NCBI GenBank assembly: GCA_963846495.1
Contig: CAWJWP010000024.1
Coordinates: forward strand, 62,001 to 126,000
Length of the DNA: 64,000 nucleotides
DNA from: DASYQD01 sp963846495
GTDB taxonomy: Bacteria; Acidobacteriota; Thermoanaerobaculia; Multivoradales; JAIOJS01
Reading direction: 5' to 3'
Shown here: piece by piece, positions 20,650-30,420 of the stretch
How the letters are laid out: the number at the start of each line of letters is the position of its first letter
Numbering within the stretch: position 1 is the stretch's first letter
Made by a program: the position numbers and the translations under genes
The notes under the pieces: model-generated
What the model saw: the letters and a program-made list of their open reading frames with translations, nothing else
What the model was told of the DNA's origin: nothing
Database searches by the model: none

Positions 20650-20683
20650 ATCCGTTTACTCGCGTGGCGCTCAGGCGACGCGC

Positions 20684-23157
20684 TCAGCGGAAGTGTAGCC
20701 GCGTGGTGATGCCGAAGCTGCGCGGCTCGTTGGTCAGGTAACCGACGCGGGCGCGCGTGCCGCGCTCCTGGTCGAGGGCCAGCTGCGCCACCTCGTCGGT
20801 CGCGTTGTTGATGAAGAAGGCCACCTCCCAACGCTCCATCAGCAGGCCGAAGCGCAGGTTGACCAGGCTGTAGGACTCGAGCTGGGGATCGAAGGTGAAG
20901 TTCGGCTGGGTGTAAGGACCGCCGATGTCGCCCGCGAACGAGTTGAGCACGACGGTGCCGAAGCCGGGCGCCTGGTCGCCGAACTGCGTGTAACGGCTGC
21001 CGATGTACTGGTAGGTGCCGGTGAAGAAGCCCAACCAATCCTCGCCGATCGGCCGCTGGTAGGTGCCGACGAGCGCCGCCTGGAAGCGCGGCACGGTGGG
21101 CAGCCGGTTGCCCTCGACGAGGCCGGGCAGGGTCACGCCGCCGACGGCGAAGGTCGAGGTCAGCTCGGAGTCGTTGTAGCTCGCCGAAATGGCGAAGTCG
21201 AAGCTGTTGCTCGGCGCCGCCGCGAGCTCCAGCTCGATGCCCTGGCTGCGGGCCTCGGGCACGTTGACGATGATGCGCGACGAGCAGGAGCCCGCGGTGA
21301 CCGTCGCCTGCAGGTCCTCGATGTCCATGTAGAAGACCGAGGCGTTGAAGGTGCCGCGGCCGCCCATGAAGGTGGACTTGCTGCCCACCTCGTAGTTCCA
21401 CAGCGTCTCGTCCTCCCAGGTGCCGAAGCCGCCGTAGAGCTGCAGGTCGTTGCCGGTGCACAGCGGAACGTTGAGCGGATCGTTGATGCCGCCGAGGCGG
21501 AAGCCCTTGGAGATCTGCGCGTTGAGGTTGGTGGCCTCGTTCAGCTTCAGGCTGGCGATGAGCCGCGGGGCGAAGCCGTCGGCGGAAACGCGTACCCTGG
21601 CTGTCGATGGGATCGGCGAAGATGCCGTCGAAGATCTGCACCCGATCCTCTTGGAAGTCGTAGTAGCGCAGGCCGCCGGTGAACTCGAGGCGCTCGCCGA
21701 CCGAGAAGCTGGCCTCGCCGAAGACGGCAAGCTGGTCGAGGTCGTAGACGAGGTCGGACCAGTAGAGCTCGTCGCGGGCGGCGAACTGCCCGGCGGTCGG
21801 AATGTTGACTCCGAGGGCGGCGGCCGCGGACTCGAAGCCGATGACCGGCAGCACCTGGCCGTAGTCGCGGTCCATGGTGCTGTAGAAGGCGCCCGCGACC
21901 CACGACCGCCGCTCGCCGGCGCTGGAGAGCCGCAGCTCCTGGGTGAGCGCCTTCGCCTGGGTGGCGTCGAACAGCGGCGCGTCGATGGCGAAAACGCTCT
22001 GCGGCAGGCCGATGCTGCCGCCGGTGATGCTGGCGGTGAGCGCGGTGGCGTCGCGGATCACCAGCACGTCGCGGTCCGTGTAGGAGGTGATCGAGGTCAG
22101 CGCCAAATTGCCCCCCAGCTCGTACTCGACGTTGAGGTCGGCGAGCAGGAACTCGTCGGTGTACGGCTCCTCGAACTGAATGAACTGCTCGCGGTCGTCG
22201 AGGTTGACCCGCGGCCGGGTGGTGGTGAAGGGGTTGCCGAGGATGTTGAAGGTGTCCGTGCGGTTCCAGCCGTTCATCTCGATTTCTTGGTAGAGGAGAC
22301 GCGGCGTCACGGTGAGCCGGTCGTTGGGCTCGAAGCGGAAGGCGAGGCGGGCGCCCCAGCGCTCGCCGTCGTTGACGTCCTCGTTGAGGCTCAGGCTGGG
22401 CTGCACGGCGTCGATGTAGCCGCCGTACCCGGTGTAGTAGCCGGTGAAGCGCATGGCGGCGGTGTCGCCGATCGGCTGGTTCAGAGCGAACTTGAGGCTG
22501 CCGCCGAGGCCGCCGTCTGAGATCTGGTTGGCGGTGAGCTCGGCCATCGAGGCCGTGCTGTTGAGCTCGGGCGGGATTGGTGATGTAACGCACGGTGCCG
22601 GAGAGCGAGCCCGAGCCGAAGAGGGTGCCCTGCGGGCCGCGCAGCACCTCGACGCGGGAGAGGTCGAAGAGGTCGATGTCGGGGGTGAACAGCGACAGCG
22701 AGATCACCGACTCGTCGAGGTAGACGCCGACCTGCTCCTTGACGCCCGGCTGGTCGCGCACGATCTGCCCCGCGGAGACGCCGCGCATGGCCACCTGGCT
22801 CTGGCCGGGGCCGAGGTTCTGCACCGTGAAGCCGGCGACGTTGGCAGCGATGTCCTCGAGCTCGTCGGCGCCGCGGTTGCGCAGCTGCTCCTCGCTGGGA
22901 GCGGCGACCGACGTCGGCACCTCCTGCACCGTCTCCTCGCCCAGCTTGCGGGCGGTGACCGTCACCTCCTCCTCAAAGCCGATGTTCGACCCTTCCGACG
23001 TCGCCTCCTCCTCGGCGGGCGGCTGCTCGGCGGGCGGCGACTCCTGGGCCCAGGTCACGGTCGGCGCGAGGACGAGCAACGCGGCGAGCAGCAGCCCGCC
23101 TGTCCTCCACCGGCCCTCACCCCAGCGAACGGAGCGTTCGTCATCGCCCTTGCTCAT
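20684..23157 (-). CDS. TonB-dependent outer-membrane receptor (two frameshifts)
   Basis: About 823 residues after correcting two +1 shifts near 22573 and 21588. Signal peptide with cleavage near TWA-Q (residue about 37). A Glu/Pro-rich stretch leads to the TonB box region EEVTVTARK and a plug domain (VPTSVAAPSEEQLRNRGADE, VEVLRGPQGTLFGSGSLSGT). The rest is a 22-strand barrel pattern ending TRLHFR; a terminal Arg after the usual aromatic is slightly odd. The start ATG has SD GGAGG. Substrate cannot be read; the sequence resembles broad SusC-unrelated Fe-complex receptors. It converges on the protease gene across a strong terminator. Confidence 0.85.
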
Positions 23158-23371
23158 CGTCCGTCCTCCACCACTTGCCATGAGCCGGCGTCCATCGCCG
23201 GCTCGAGTTCCGGCAAACCGCGGCGCGCGCGCTGCGCGCGGCCACTGCTTGAATCGTGAGGCGAAGGCTAACACGGGTCCGTGGGGCGCTGGTTTGCCGA
23301 ACCCGCGCGGCGGGCGCTGTGCGATAGTCGGCCGAGCTTCAAGAGAAGAAGGAAGAAGGGAGCGTGGGGCG

Positions 23372-23737
23372 ATGAGACTCGCAGCCGACGTGGCAATCGC
23401 TGTGGTGGCGTTGCTCCACCTGCTGTTCCTGGTGCTCGAGATGTTCCTGTGGACGAAGCCCACCGGCCGGAGGGTTTTCGGCCTGTCGCGCGAGCTCGCC
23501 GAGCAGACCAAGGCGCTGGCGGCGAACCAGGGGCTCTACAACGGCTTCCTGGCGGCGGGGTTGGTGTGGGGGCTCGTCGCGGGATCGGTCGAGGGCTTCG
23601 CGGCGCGGGTGTTCTTTACAACCTGCGTCGTCGTGGCGGGACTCTTCGGCGCGGCGACGGCGAAGCGGTCGATCCTCTTCGTGCAGGCGCTACCGGGCGC
23701 GGTGGCGCTGGCGTTGACGCTGCTCACGCGGCCGTAG
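23372..23737 (+). CDS. DUF1304 family membrane protein
   Basis: 121 residues, four membrane segments. The FLWTKPTGRRVFGLS motif after the first segment and AANQGLYNGFLAAGL before the second are typical of DUF1304. Function in the family is unknown. SD-like GAAGAAGGGAG lies upstream of ATG 23372. It is divergent from the TonB receptor, with about 210 bases between the starts. It converges on the M28 peptidase gene. Confidence 0.85.
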   Translation: MRLAADVAIAVVALLHLLFLVLEMFLWTKPTGRRVFGLSRELAEQTKALAANQGLYNGFLAAGLVWGLVAGSVEGFAARVFFTTCVVVAGLFGAATAKRSILFVQALPGAVALALTLLTRP

Positions 23738-23763
23738 AGCGGCGACGCAGCCGCGCTCGCGCT

Positions 23764-26514
23764 TCAGCGCCGCCGCGATTGGTCGAACGTCACCGTGAGC
23801 TCGACGCGCTGGCCGTCGCGCAGCACGATCGCGGTCGAGGTCTGGCCCGGCTTGACGCGGCGCAGGACGTACATGAAGTCGTTGACGTCGCGAACGGGAG
23901 TGCCGGCGAGCTCGACCAGCACGTCGCCGCGCCGGATCCCCGCCTTGTCGGCCGGGCCGCCGGGACGCGTGCCGGCGAGGAGCACGCCGGTCGTGCCCTC
24001 GGGTGGGCCGACGTAATCGGGGATGGTGCCGAGCGAGGCGCCGTACGAGCGCACGTCGGCGTTGCTCGGCGCCGGCGCCGCGACCTGCTGGTAGGCGAGC
24101 TTCCCGGGCCGCGCAGCGACGGCCTGCACGACGCGCGCGGCGAGCTCGGCGATGCGGGCGCCGCCGGCAGCGTTGATCGTCGACGTGTCGTCGCTCGGCT
24201 TATGGTAGTCCTCGTGGGCGCCGGTGAAGAAGTGGAGCACCGGGATGCCGGCGGCGTAGAACGGCGTCTGGTCCGACGGGCCGTAGCCGTCGCCGCCGGG
24301 CGCGCAGTCGAGGCCGAGCTCGGCGCAGGGTGCTTCGACGAGGGCAGCCCACTCCTTCGCCGAGTCGGCGCCGAGCAGGCTGACGCGGTTGTTGCGCAGG
24401 CGGCCCACCATGTCGAAGTTGAGCATCGCCGTCACCTCGCCGAGCGCCAGCCCTGGCGGCGGATGGCGCACCAGCTCGGTCGAGCCGAAGAGCCCCGACT
24501 CCTCGCCGGTGAAGGCGACGAACCAGACGTCGCGGGCGAGCGGGCCGGCGGCCTTGAGCAGCCGCGCCGTCTCGAGCAGCGCGGAGACGCCCGAAGCGTT
24601 GTCGTCGGCGCCGTTGTGCGGCTCGCGCGATTCGGGCGCCAGCGACGAGCTGCCGCCCAGGCCGAGGTGGTCGTAGTGCGCGCCGATGACGATCGGCCCG
24701 CCGTGCGGCCCCGGCGCGCTGGCGCGCAACACGCCGACGACGTTGCTGGCGGTCGTGTGCTCGTGCGCGAGGCGCACGCTCGTCTCGGCCTGGTGGGCGC
24801 CGGCGAAGAGCGGCCGCGCCGCGTCGCGCTTCAGCACCAGCACCGGGATACCGGCATCGCCGCGCTGCTCGATGTTCATGCCCGGGAGCGGCGCCTCGTC
24901 GACCTCCTGCCCTTCACCCTCCTTGGGTGGCTCGGGGAGGTCGACGACGAGCATCGCCACGGCGCCGTGCTCGCGGGCCGTGAAGGCCTTGTAGCGCAGG
25001 TCGCCGTAGCGGCGCGCGAGCTCAGGGTCGGCGAAGGCGTCGCCCGGCGGCACGAAGCGGCGCACGAGCGCCACCTTGCCTTTGACGTCGACGCCGGCGT
25101 AGTCGTCGCGCTGCTGCTCGGGCGCGACGATGCCGTAGCCAGCCGCGACGACGTCGCCCTTGGCGTCACCCGAGTGCGCGAAGCCGGCGACGACGTAGTC
25201 GCTGTTGAGCGCCAGCTCCTTGCCGTCGACGCGCAGCGCCGTGCCCGGCTCGACGCGAACGGCGGTCGGGATCTCCACCTTCTGCTGGAAGCCGTTCGCC
25301 ACGCCGGAGGTGAGGCCGACGGCGCGGAAGCGCGCCTCGAGCCACTCGGCGGCAGCGGCGAGACCCTTGGTGCCCACGCCGCGCCCTTCGCGCGCGTCGT
25401 CGGCGAGCCAGCGCACGTCGGCGAGGAAACGGTCGGCGCCGCGCTCCTCGAAGCGCGGCTCGGCGTCGACCCAGCGCGCCACGGCGACGTTCGTCTCGCG
25501 GCCGCCGGGAACGAAGCGGTTGGTGCCGAAGGCGAGCTGCTTGCCGTCGGGCGAGAACATCGGAAAGCCGTCGAAGCCGGGGCTCGTGGTCACGCGCTCG
25601 AGCCGCGTGCCGGCCAGATCGACGGCCCACAGCTCGAACTCGCGCCCCGCGGGGTCGCCGAGGTTGCTCGCGAAGACGACGCGGTCGCCGCTGGGGAAGA
25701 ACGACGGCGCGAAGGAAGCGACGCCGAGATAGGTGATCTGCTGCGCCTCGCTGCCGTCGGCGCGTGCCGTCCACAGCTCGAGCTTGCTCGGCCGCACCAG
25801 TCCCTTAGCGAGCAGCGCCCGATACTCGTCGAGCGCTGCGCCGCGCGGCCGCGACGCGCGCCACACGATCCGGCTGCAGTCGGGCGAGAAGAACGCCCCG
25901 CCGTCATACCCCGGTGCGTCCGTCAGCCGTACGACCCCCGACCCGTCCGCGTTCATCTTGTAAAGCTCGAGATCGCCATCGCGGTCAGAAGTGAAAACGA
26001 TCGCCCCGTCGCGCGGGCAAATCGTCGCCTCGGCGTCGTACGCCTTGTTCTCAGTGAGCCGTCGCGGCGGGGTATCGCCCTCGTGCAGCACGATCTCGTA
26101 ATCGCCATAGACCGCCCACGTATACCCATGACTGCGATCCGGCGGCGCCGGGCATTCGGGTGCGGAGAGCTCGGTCGTCGAGTAAAGAAAGCGCTTGCCG
26201 TCGGGGAGGAAGTACCCGCACGTCGTGCGGCCACGGCCAGAGGACACGCGCGTCTGCGGAACGTCCTCGGCGGCGTCGCCGAGATCAAGCACGAACATCT
26301 GATCGCAGCCGCCCTCCGGCGCAGTGCGCTGGAAGATCAACCGCTTCCCATCGGGCGACCAATAAGCCTCGGCATTCTCGCCGCCCGAGGTGTGCTGCCG
26401 CACGTCGGCCAAGTGAGGCTCGGGCGATTCGGCCGCCGAGACGTGTGCAGTCGCTTGCACTAGCGCCAACGCGGTTAGCACCCTGCTCGTGAAAACGAGG
26501 ATGGATCTGTTCAC
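23764..26514 (-). CDS. Secreted beta-propeller / PA / M28 aminopeptidase / PDZ fusion
   Basis: 916 residues, intact. Signal peptide (cleavage near SAA-E, residue about 29). Residues about 35-340 are TolB/WD40-like PD40 repeats (YWSPDGKRLIF, FFSPDCSRIVW, MFSPDGKQLAF). A protease-associated domain occupies about 430-580. The M28 zinc peptidase has HYDHLG (about residue 613), HNGADDNASG, TGEESGLFGS, NFDMVGR and the late His in GAHEDYHKPSDD: all metal and catalytic residues are present. A PDZ domain closes the protein (GGPADKAGIRRGDVLVELAG). Expected to release N-terminal residues from peptides in the periplasm. GTG start with SD AAGGAAG. Confidence 0.9.
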   Translation of the reverse strand: MNRSILVFTSRVLTALALVQATAHVSAAESPEPHLADVRQHTSGGENAEAYWSPDGKRLIFQRTAPEGGCDQMFVLDLGDAAEDVPQTRVSSGRGRTTCGYFLPDGKRFLYSTTELSAPECPAPPDRSHGYTWAVYGDYEIVLHEGDTPPRRLTENKAYDAEATICPRDGAIVFTSDRDGDLELYKMNADGSGVVRLTDAPGYDGGAFFSPDCSRIVWRASRPRGAALDEYRALLAKGLVRPSKLELWTARADGSEAQQITYLGVASFAPSFFPSGDRVVFASNLGDPAGREFELWAVDLAGTRLERVTTSPGFDGFPMFSPDGKQLAFGTNRFVPGGRETNVAVARWVDAEPRFEERGADRFLADVRWLADDAREGRGVGTKGLAAAAEWLEARFRAVGLTSGVANGFQQKVEIPTAVRVEPGTALRVDGKELALNSDYVVAGFAHSGDAKGDVVAAGYGIVAPEQQRDDYAGVDVKGKVALVRRFVPPGDAFADPELARRYGDLRYKAFTAREHGAVAMLVVDLPEPPKEGEGQEVDEAPLPGMNIEQRGDAGIPVLVLKRDAARPLFAGAHQAETSVRLAHEHTTASNVVGVLRASAPGPHGGPIVIGAHYDHLGLGGSSSLAPESREPHNGADDNASGVSALLETARLLKAAGPLARDVWFVAFTGEESGLFGSTELVRHPPPGLALGEVTAMLNFDMVGRLRNNRVSLLGADSAKEWAALVEAPCAELGLDCAPGGDGYGPSDQTPFYAAGIPVLHFFTGAHEDYHKPSDDTSTINAAGGARIAELAARVVQAVAARPGKLAYQQVAAPAPSNADVRSYGASLGTIPDYVGPPEGTTGVLLAGTRPGGPADKAGIRRGDVLVELAGTPVRDVNDFMYVLRRVKPGQTSTAIVLRDGQRVELTVTFDQSRRR

Positions 26515-26539
26515 GTATTTCGCTTCCTTGTTCGCACTC

Positions 26540-26800
26540 TCAGCTGCGTCTGATTCGCTGATCGTAGGCCGTGTGGTCGCCGATCCAGAACCAGACCAGG
26601 TTGTCGTCGAGCTCGACGGCTAGCGCCCGGTGGTGCGCGCCGACCCGAGCCGACCAGAACCTGCCTACCTTCTTGAAGTGGAGAGAAGGGTGTCTTGGGT
26701 TCTGCTTGAGAAGCGCAAAGCTCTTGTCTGCAAGCTCGCGGACTTCCTGCGGCTGCGCATGGTAGCGCTGCCAGAAGGAGGGGCTGGCGTGATGCCTCAC
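26540..26800 (-). CDS. RelE/ParE-superfamily toxin-like protein
   Basis: 86 residues. The fold pattern matches RelE/ParE proteins: a helical N-terminus (SFWQRYHAQPQEVRELADKS), then FALLKQNPRHPSLHFKKVGRFWSARVG, then a strand ending LVWFWIGDHTAYDQRI. The PSLHFKKV and FWIGDHTEYD-like motifs are typical of plasmid-stabilisation toxins of this type. The GTG start overlaps the antitoxin stop (GTGA). Expected target is mRNA at the ribosome or gyrase; not decidable from sequence. Confidence 0.75.
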   Translation of the reverse strand: MRHHASPSFWQRYHAQPQEVRELADKSFALLKQNPRHPSLHFKKVGRFWSARVGAHHRALAVELDDNLVWFWIGDHTAYDQRIRRS

Positions 26801-26997
26801 AAAGGCGTCGTTCGACCTTGCCGAAAGTCGGCGAGCGCTTCGTCGGCGAGCGCATCGAGACGTCCGGCGGCAACGTCCGTCTCGAGCTCAGCGTCCCAGA
26901 GGCGAGCGTCGAACTCCGCGAACCACCGTCGAAACTCGGCGAGCTGCTCGGGCGACAGCTCGCGAACTGCTTGCTCCAGCTCCTCGACCGGCCTCAT
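26797..26997 (-). CDS. Antitoxin partner of RelE/ParE-like toxin
   Basis: 66 residues: a helical N-terminal region (VEELEQAVRELSPEQLAEFR), WFAEFDARLWDAELE, then DVAAGRLDALADEALADFR with a basic, Thr-rich end. This is a common antitoxin of RelE/ParE partners, acidic and all-helical. ATG 26997 is chosen because TAACGT (27005-27010) ends seven bases upstream; a longer frame would run into the transketolase gene. It overlaps the toxin by four bases. Confidence 0.75.
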   Translation of the reverse strand: MRPVEELEQAVRELSPEQLAEFRRWFAEFDARLWDAELETDVAAGRLDALADEALADFRQGRTTPL

Positions 26998-27010
26998 GGC
27001 GTTGACGTTA
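26998..27010 (-). promoter_or_regulatory. Candidate leaderless promoter of the toxin-antitoxin pair
   Basis: On the minus strand TAACGT (27010-27005) is followed by seven bases and ATG 26997. No Shine-Dalgarno. Confidence 0.45.
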
Positions 27011-27034
27011 CCACCTGCCGCCGGAGTCGCTCGC

Positions 27035-29044
27035 TCATCGTTCGCCGGACGGTAGCGCACGTGCGCGCGCGGCGACGTTCTCGGGCGTGAAGCCGAAGTG
27101 CTTGGCGAGGTCTTCGTACTTGCCCGATTCGCCGAAGCGGTCGAGGCCGAGGACTTCGCCTTGGGGGCCGACCCAGCGGTCCCAGCCGAAGGAGCGCGCG
27201 GCTTCGACGGCGAGGCGGCGAGTGACCGACGGCGGCAGGACGGCGTCGCGGTAGTCGGCGGGCTGCTCGGCGAAGAGCTCGAAGGAGGGGAGGCTCACCA
27301 CGCGCGTGCGGATGCCGTCGCCGGCGAGGAGCTTCTGCGCGGCCAGCACGACGTGGACTTCCGAGCCGGTCGCCAGCAGCAGCAGCTCGGGTTCGCCACC
27401 TTCGGCGTCGGCGAGGACGTAGCCGCCACGCGGCACGCCTTCCGCCGCGCGCGCTTTCGCTTCCCCCAGCACCGGCAGCTTCTGGCGCGTCAGCGCGAGC
27501 GCGGTCGGGCCCTCCTGCCGCGTGATCGCCACTCGCCACGCCTCGGCCGTCTCGTGGGCGTCGCCCGGCCGCAGCACGACCAGGTTGGGGATGGCACGCA
27601 GCGCCGCGAGGTGCTCGATGGGCTCGTGCGTCGGCCCGTCCTCGCCGAGGAAGATCGAATCGTGGGTGAAGACGTAGACGACCGGCTGCTGCATCAGCGC
27701 AGCGAGCCGGATGGTGGGCCGCATGTAGTCGGAGAAGATGAGGAAAGTGCCGCCGAAGGGGCGGAAGCCCGAGAGGGCGAGGCCGTTCATCGCCGAGCCC
27801 ATGGCGTGCTCGCGCACGCCGTAGCGCAGGTTGCGCGCCGCCGGGTCGGTGGCCGAGAAGTCGCGGCCGTCTTCGATGTAGGTCTGGTTCGACTCCGCAA
27901 GGTCGGCCGAGCCGCCGAGCAGCTCGGGCAGCGCCGGCGCAATGGCGTTGATCACCTTGCCCGATGCGGCGCGCGTGGCGATGCTGGTGCCGAAGTCGAG
28001 CTCGCGCAGCTTGGCGTCCCAGCCCTCGGGCAGCTCGTGGCGCCGGCGCCGCTCGAGCTCGGCCGCGAGCTCGGCGTTCGTCGCCGCCCACTCGTCGCGG
28101 CGGCGGCGCCAGGCCTCGTGCGCGCGCTCGCCGCGGCGGCGCGCCTCGGCGAACGCCTCGCGCGCCTCCTCGGGGATGAGGAACTCCTGGTCCTCGGGCC
28201 AGCCGAGCGCGCGCTTGGTGGCGCGCGCCTCGTCGGCGCCCAGCGGCTCGCCGTGCGCCTTGGCGGTGCCCGCCTTCTTCGGGCTGCCGTAGCCGATGAC
28301 GGTGTGGACGCGGATCAGCGACGGCCGCTCGCGCTCGGCAGCGGCGCTCTCCATCGCCAGGTGCAGCGCGTCGAGGTCGTTGCCGTCCTCGACCGTCTGC
28401 ACGTGCCAGCCGTAGGCGGCGTAGCGGGCCGCCACGTCTTCGCTGAAGGCGAGGTCGGTCGAGCCGTCGATGGAGATGCGGTTGGCGTCGTAGAGGACGT
28501 TGAGGCTGCCGAGCTTCAGATGACCGGCGAGCGAGGAGGCCTCGGAGGCGACGCCTTCCATCATGTCGCCGTCGCTCGCGATGACCCACGTGCGGTAGTC
28601 GAAGAGGGCGGCGTCGAAGCGCGCGGCGAGGGCGCGTTGCGCGATCGCCATGCCGACCGCGTTGCCGAGGCCCTGGCCGAGCGGGCCGGTCGTCGTCTCG
28701 ACGCCGGGGGCGAGGCCGTGCTCGGGGTGGCCGGGCGTCTTCGAGCCGAGCTGGCGGAAGCGGCGCAGCTCCTCCATCGGCAGGTCGTAGCCGGCGAGGT
28801 GGAGCAGCGAGTAGAGGAGGGCCGAGGCGTGGCCGGCGGAGAGCACGAAGCGGTCGCGGCCCGGCCAGTCGGGGTCGGCGGGGTCGAAGCGCAGGAAGCG
28901 GCTCCACAGCACCCAGGCCATCGGCGCCATGCCGAGCGGCGCGCCGGGGTGGCCCGACTTGGCGCGCTCCACCATGTCGACGGCGAGGAAGCGGATGGTG
29001 TTGATGGTGGTCGTGTCGGTCGTCGGCGCCGCCGTCTGCGTCAT
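27035..29044 (-). CDS. tkt: Transketolase
   Basis: 669 residues, intact and of usual length. Thiamine-diphosphate enzyme of the pentose phosphate pathway, cytosolic. Motifs: FLAVDMVERAKSGHPGAPLG (catalytic His), AGHASALLYSLLHL, GPLGQGLGNAVG, the ThDP motif ASDGDMMEGVASEASS ending in DANRIS, DFGTSIATRAASGKV, and the pyrimidine domain with YGVREHAMG and HDSIFLGEDGPTHEPIEH. SD GAGGTAA precedes the ATG. It lies next to tRNA-Ser, and downstream is the toxin-antitoxin pair in the same orientation but with its own promoter. Confidence 0.95.
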   Translation of the reverse strand: MTQTAAPTTDTTTINTIRFLAVDMVERAKSGHPGAPLGMAPMAWVLWSRFLRFDPADPDWPGRDRFVLSAGHASALLYSLLHLAGYDLPMEELRRFRQLGSKTPGHPEHGLAPGVETTTGPLGQGLGNAVGMAIAQRALAARFDAALFDYRTWVIASDGDMMEGVASEASSLAGHLKLGSLNVLYDANRISIDGSTDLAFSEDVAARYAAYGWHVQTVEDGNDLDALHLAMESAAAERERPSLIRVHTVIGYGSPKKAGTAKAHGEPLGADEARATKRALGWPEDQEFLIPEEAREAFAEARRRGERAHEAWRRRRDEWAATNAELAAELERRRRHELPEGWDAKLRELDFGTSIATRAASGKVINAIAPALPELLGGSADLAESNQTYIEDGRDFSATDPAARNLRYGVREHAMGSAMNGLALSGFRPFGGTFLIFSDYMRPTIRLAALMQQPVVYVFTHDSIFLGEDGPTHEPIEHLAALRAIPNLVVLRPGDAHETAEAWRVAITRQEGPTALALTRQKLPVLGEAKARAAEGVPRGGYVLADAEGGEPELLLLATGSEVHVVLAAQKLLAGDGIRTRVVSLPSFELFAEQPADYRDAVLPPSVTRRLAVEAARSFGWDRWVGPQGEVLGLDRFGESGKYEDLAKHFGFTPENVAARARALPSGER

Positions 29045-29134
29045 CGCGTTACCTCGGTGCTGATGGGCCGGCGGAGCGCCGGCTGGAAGGCACTGCGCTT
29101 ACAGCTTAGAATGAGGGCCCTTCGGGGCCACCAC

Positions 29135-29505
<371 letters not shown>

Positions 29506-30402
29506 TCACGACTCCGGGCGCCTCACGGTGAGCACGGGACATGGGGCGTGCTCGATGACGCGTTCGGCGTTGCTGCCTAGCAAGAGGTGACGAAGGCCGG
29601 TGCGGCCGTGGGTGCCCATGGCGATGAGGTCGACTCCGAGCTCGCGCGCGGTGTCGACGATGACTTCGGGCGGGTAGCCCTCCTTCGCCACCGATTCGAC
29701 GGTCAGGCCATCGGCGGCGAGCGACGCGGTGGCTTCGGCGAGCTTCTCTTCCGCAATGACGGCGACGTCGGCGTGGAAGGGGAGCGAGGTCGGGATGGTG
29801 CCGTAGGCGGTGTACTCGATCGGCAAGTGATAGGCGTGCAGCAGCGTGATGCGCAGGCCTGCGCCGCCGAAGAGGGTGCGGACGGCTTGCGCGGCGCCTT
29901 CGGCGTCGGGCGAGAAGTCGGTGGGGACGAGGACGTGGCGGGCGGCGCGGTGACGGTCGCGGTCCTCGGAATGGACGGTGAGCACGGCACACGAACAGTG
30001 CTGGACGATGCGCTGCGCGGTGCTGCCGAGGAGAAGGTGCGTGAGCCCGGGGGTGAGACCGCGACTGCCCTGGACGACGAGGTCGGGCGCCAGCTCCTCG
30101 GCGACGCGCACCACCGCTTGCGAGGCGACGCCGAGCTCGAGGCGGCTCTCGACGTCGAGGCCGCGGGTGCGCAGTGCGGCGGCGGTCTCGTCGAGGCGCG
30201 ACGATGCGGCGGCGCGCACCTGCTCGTCGAGGTCGGGCAGCGAGGGGAGGAAGTCGGTGAGCGGCCCGTGCACGTCGACGGCGTGCACCAGCACCACGCG
30301 ACCGCGGCGCGCGTGCGCCAGCTCGCCGCCCCACTGCACCGCCGCTTCGGCGGTGGGCGAGAAATCGGTCGCCACCAAGACGGTGAACGGCGCGCCCGCC
30401 AT
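29506..30402 (-). CDS. Tandem universal stress protein (UspA-UspA)
   Basis: 298 residues made of two Usp domains (about 1-145 and 150-298). Each starts with an ATDFS/PTDFS strand (VLVATDFSPTAEAA; VLVPTDFSPDAEGA). The ATP-binding G-2X-G-9X-G(S) motif is intact in both: GSRGLTPGLTHLLLGS and GTHGRTGLRHLLLGS. Role: nucleotide-binding stress response protein, cytosolic. TAGAGT ends eight bases before the ATG and there is no Shine-Dalgarno. The upstream GT-C gene ends 18 bases before the start. Confidence 0.9.
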   Translation of the reverse strand: MAGAPFTVLVATDFSPTAEAAVQWGGELAHARRGRVVLVHAVDVHGPLTDFLPSLPDLDEQVRAAASSRLDETAAALRTRGLDVESRLELGVASQAVVRVAEELAPDLVVQGSRGLTPGLTHLLLGSTAQRIVQHCSCAVLTVHSEDRDRHRAARHVLVPTDFSPDAEGAAQAVRTLFGGAGLRITLLHAYHLPIEYTAYGTIPTSLPFHADVAVIAEEKLAEATASLAADGLTVESVAKEGYPPEVIVDTARELGVDLIAMGTHGRTGLRHLLLGSNAERVIEHAPCPVLTVRRPES

Positions 30403-30416
30403 CGGCGGCGACTCTA
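30403..30416 (-). promoter_or_regulatory. Candidate leaderless promoter of the Usp gene
   Basis: On the minus strand TAGAGT (30416-30411) is followed by eight bases and then ATG 30402. No Shine-Dalgarno. Confidence 0.4.
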
Positions 30417-30420
30417 ACAG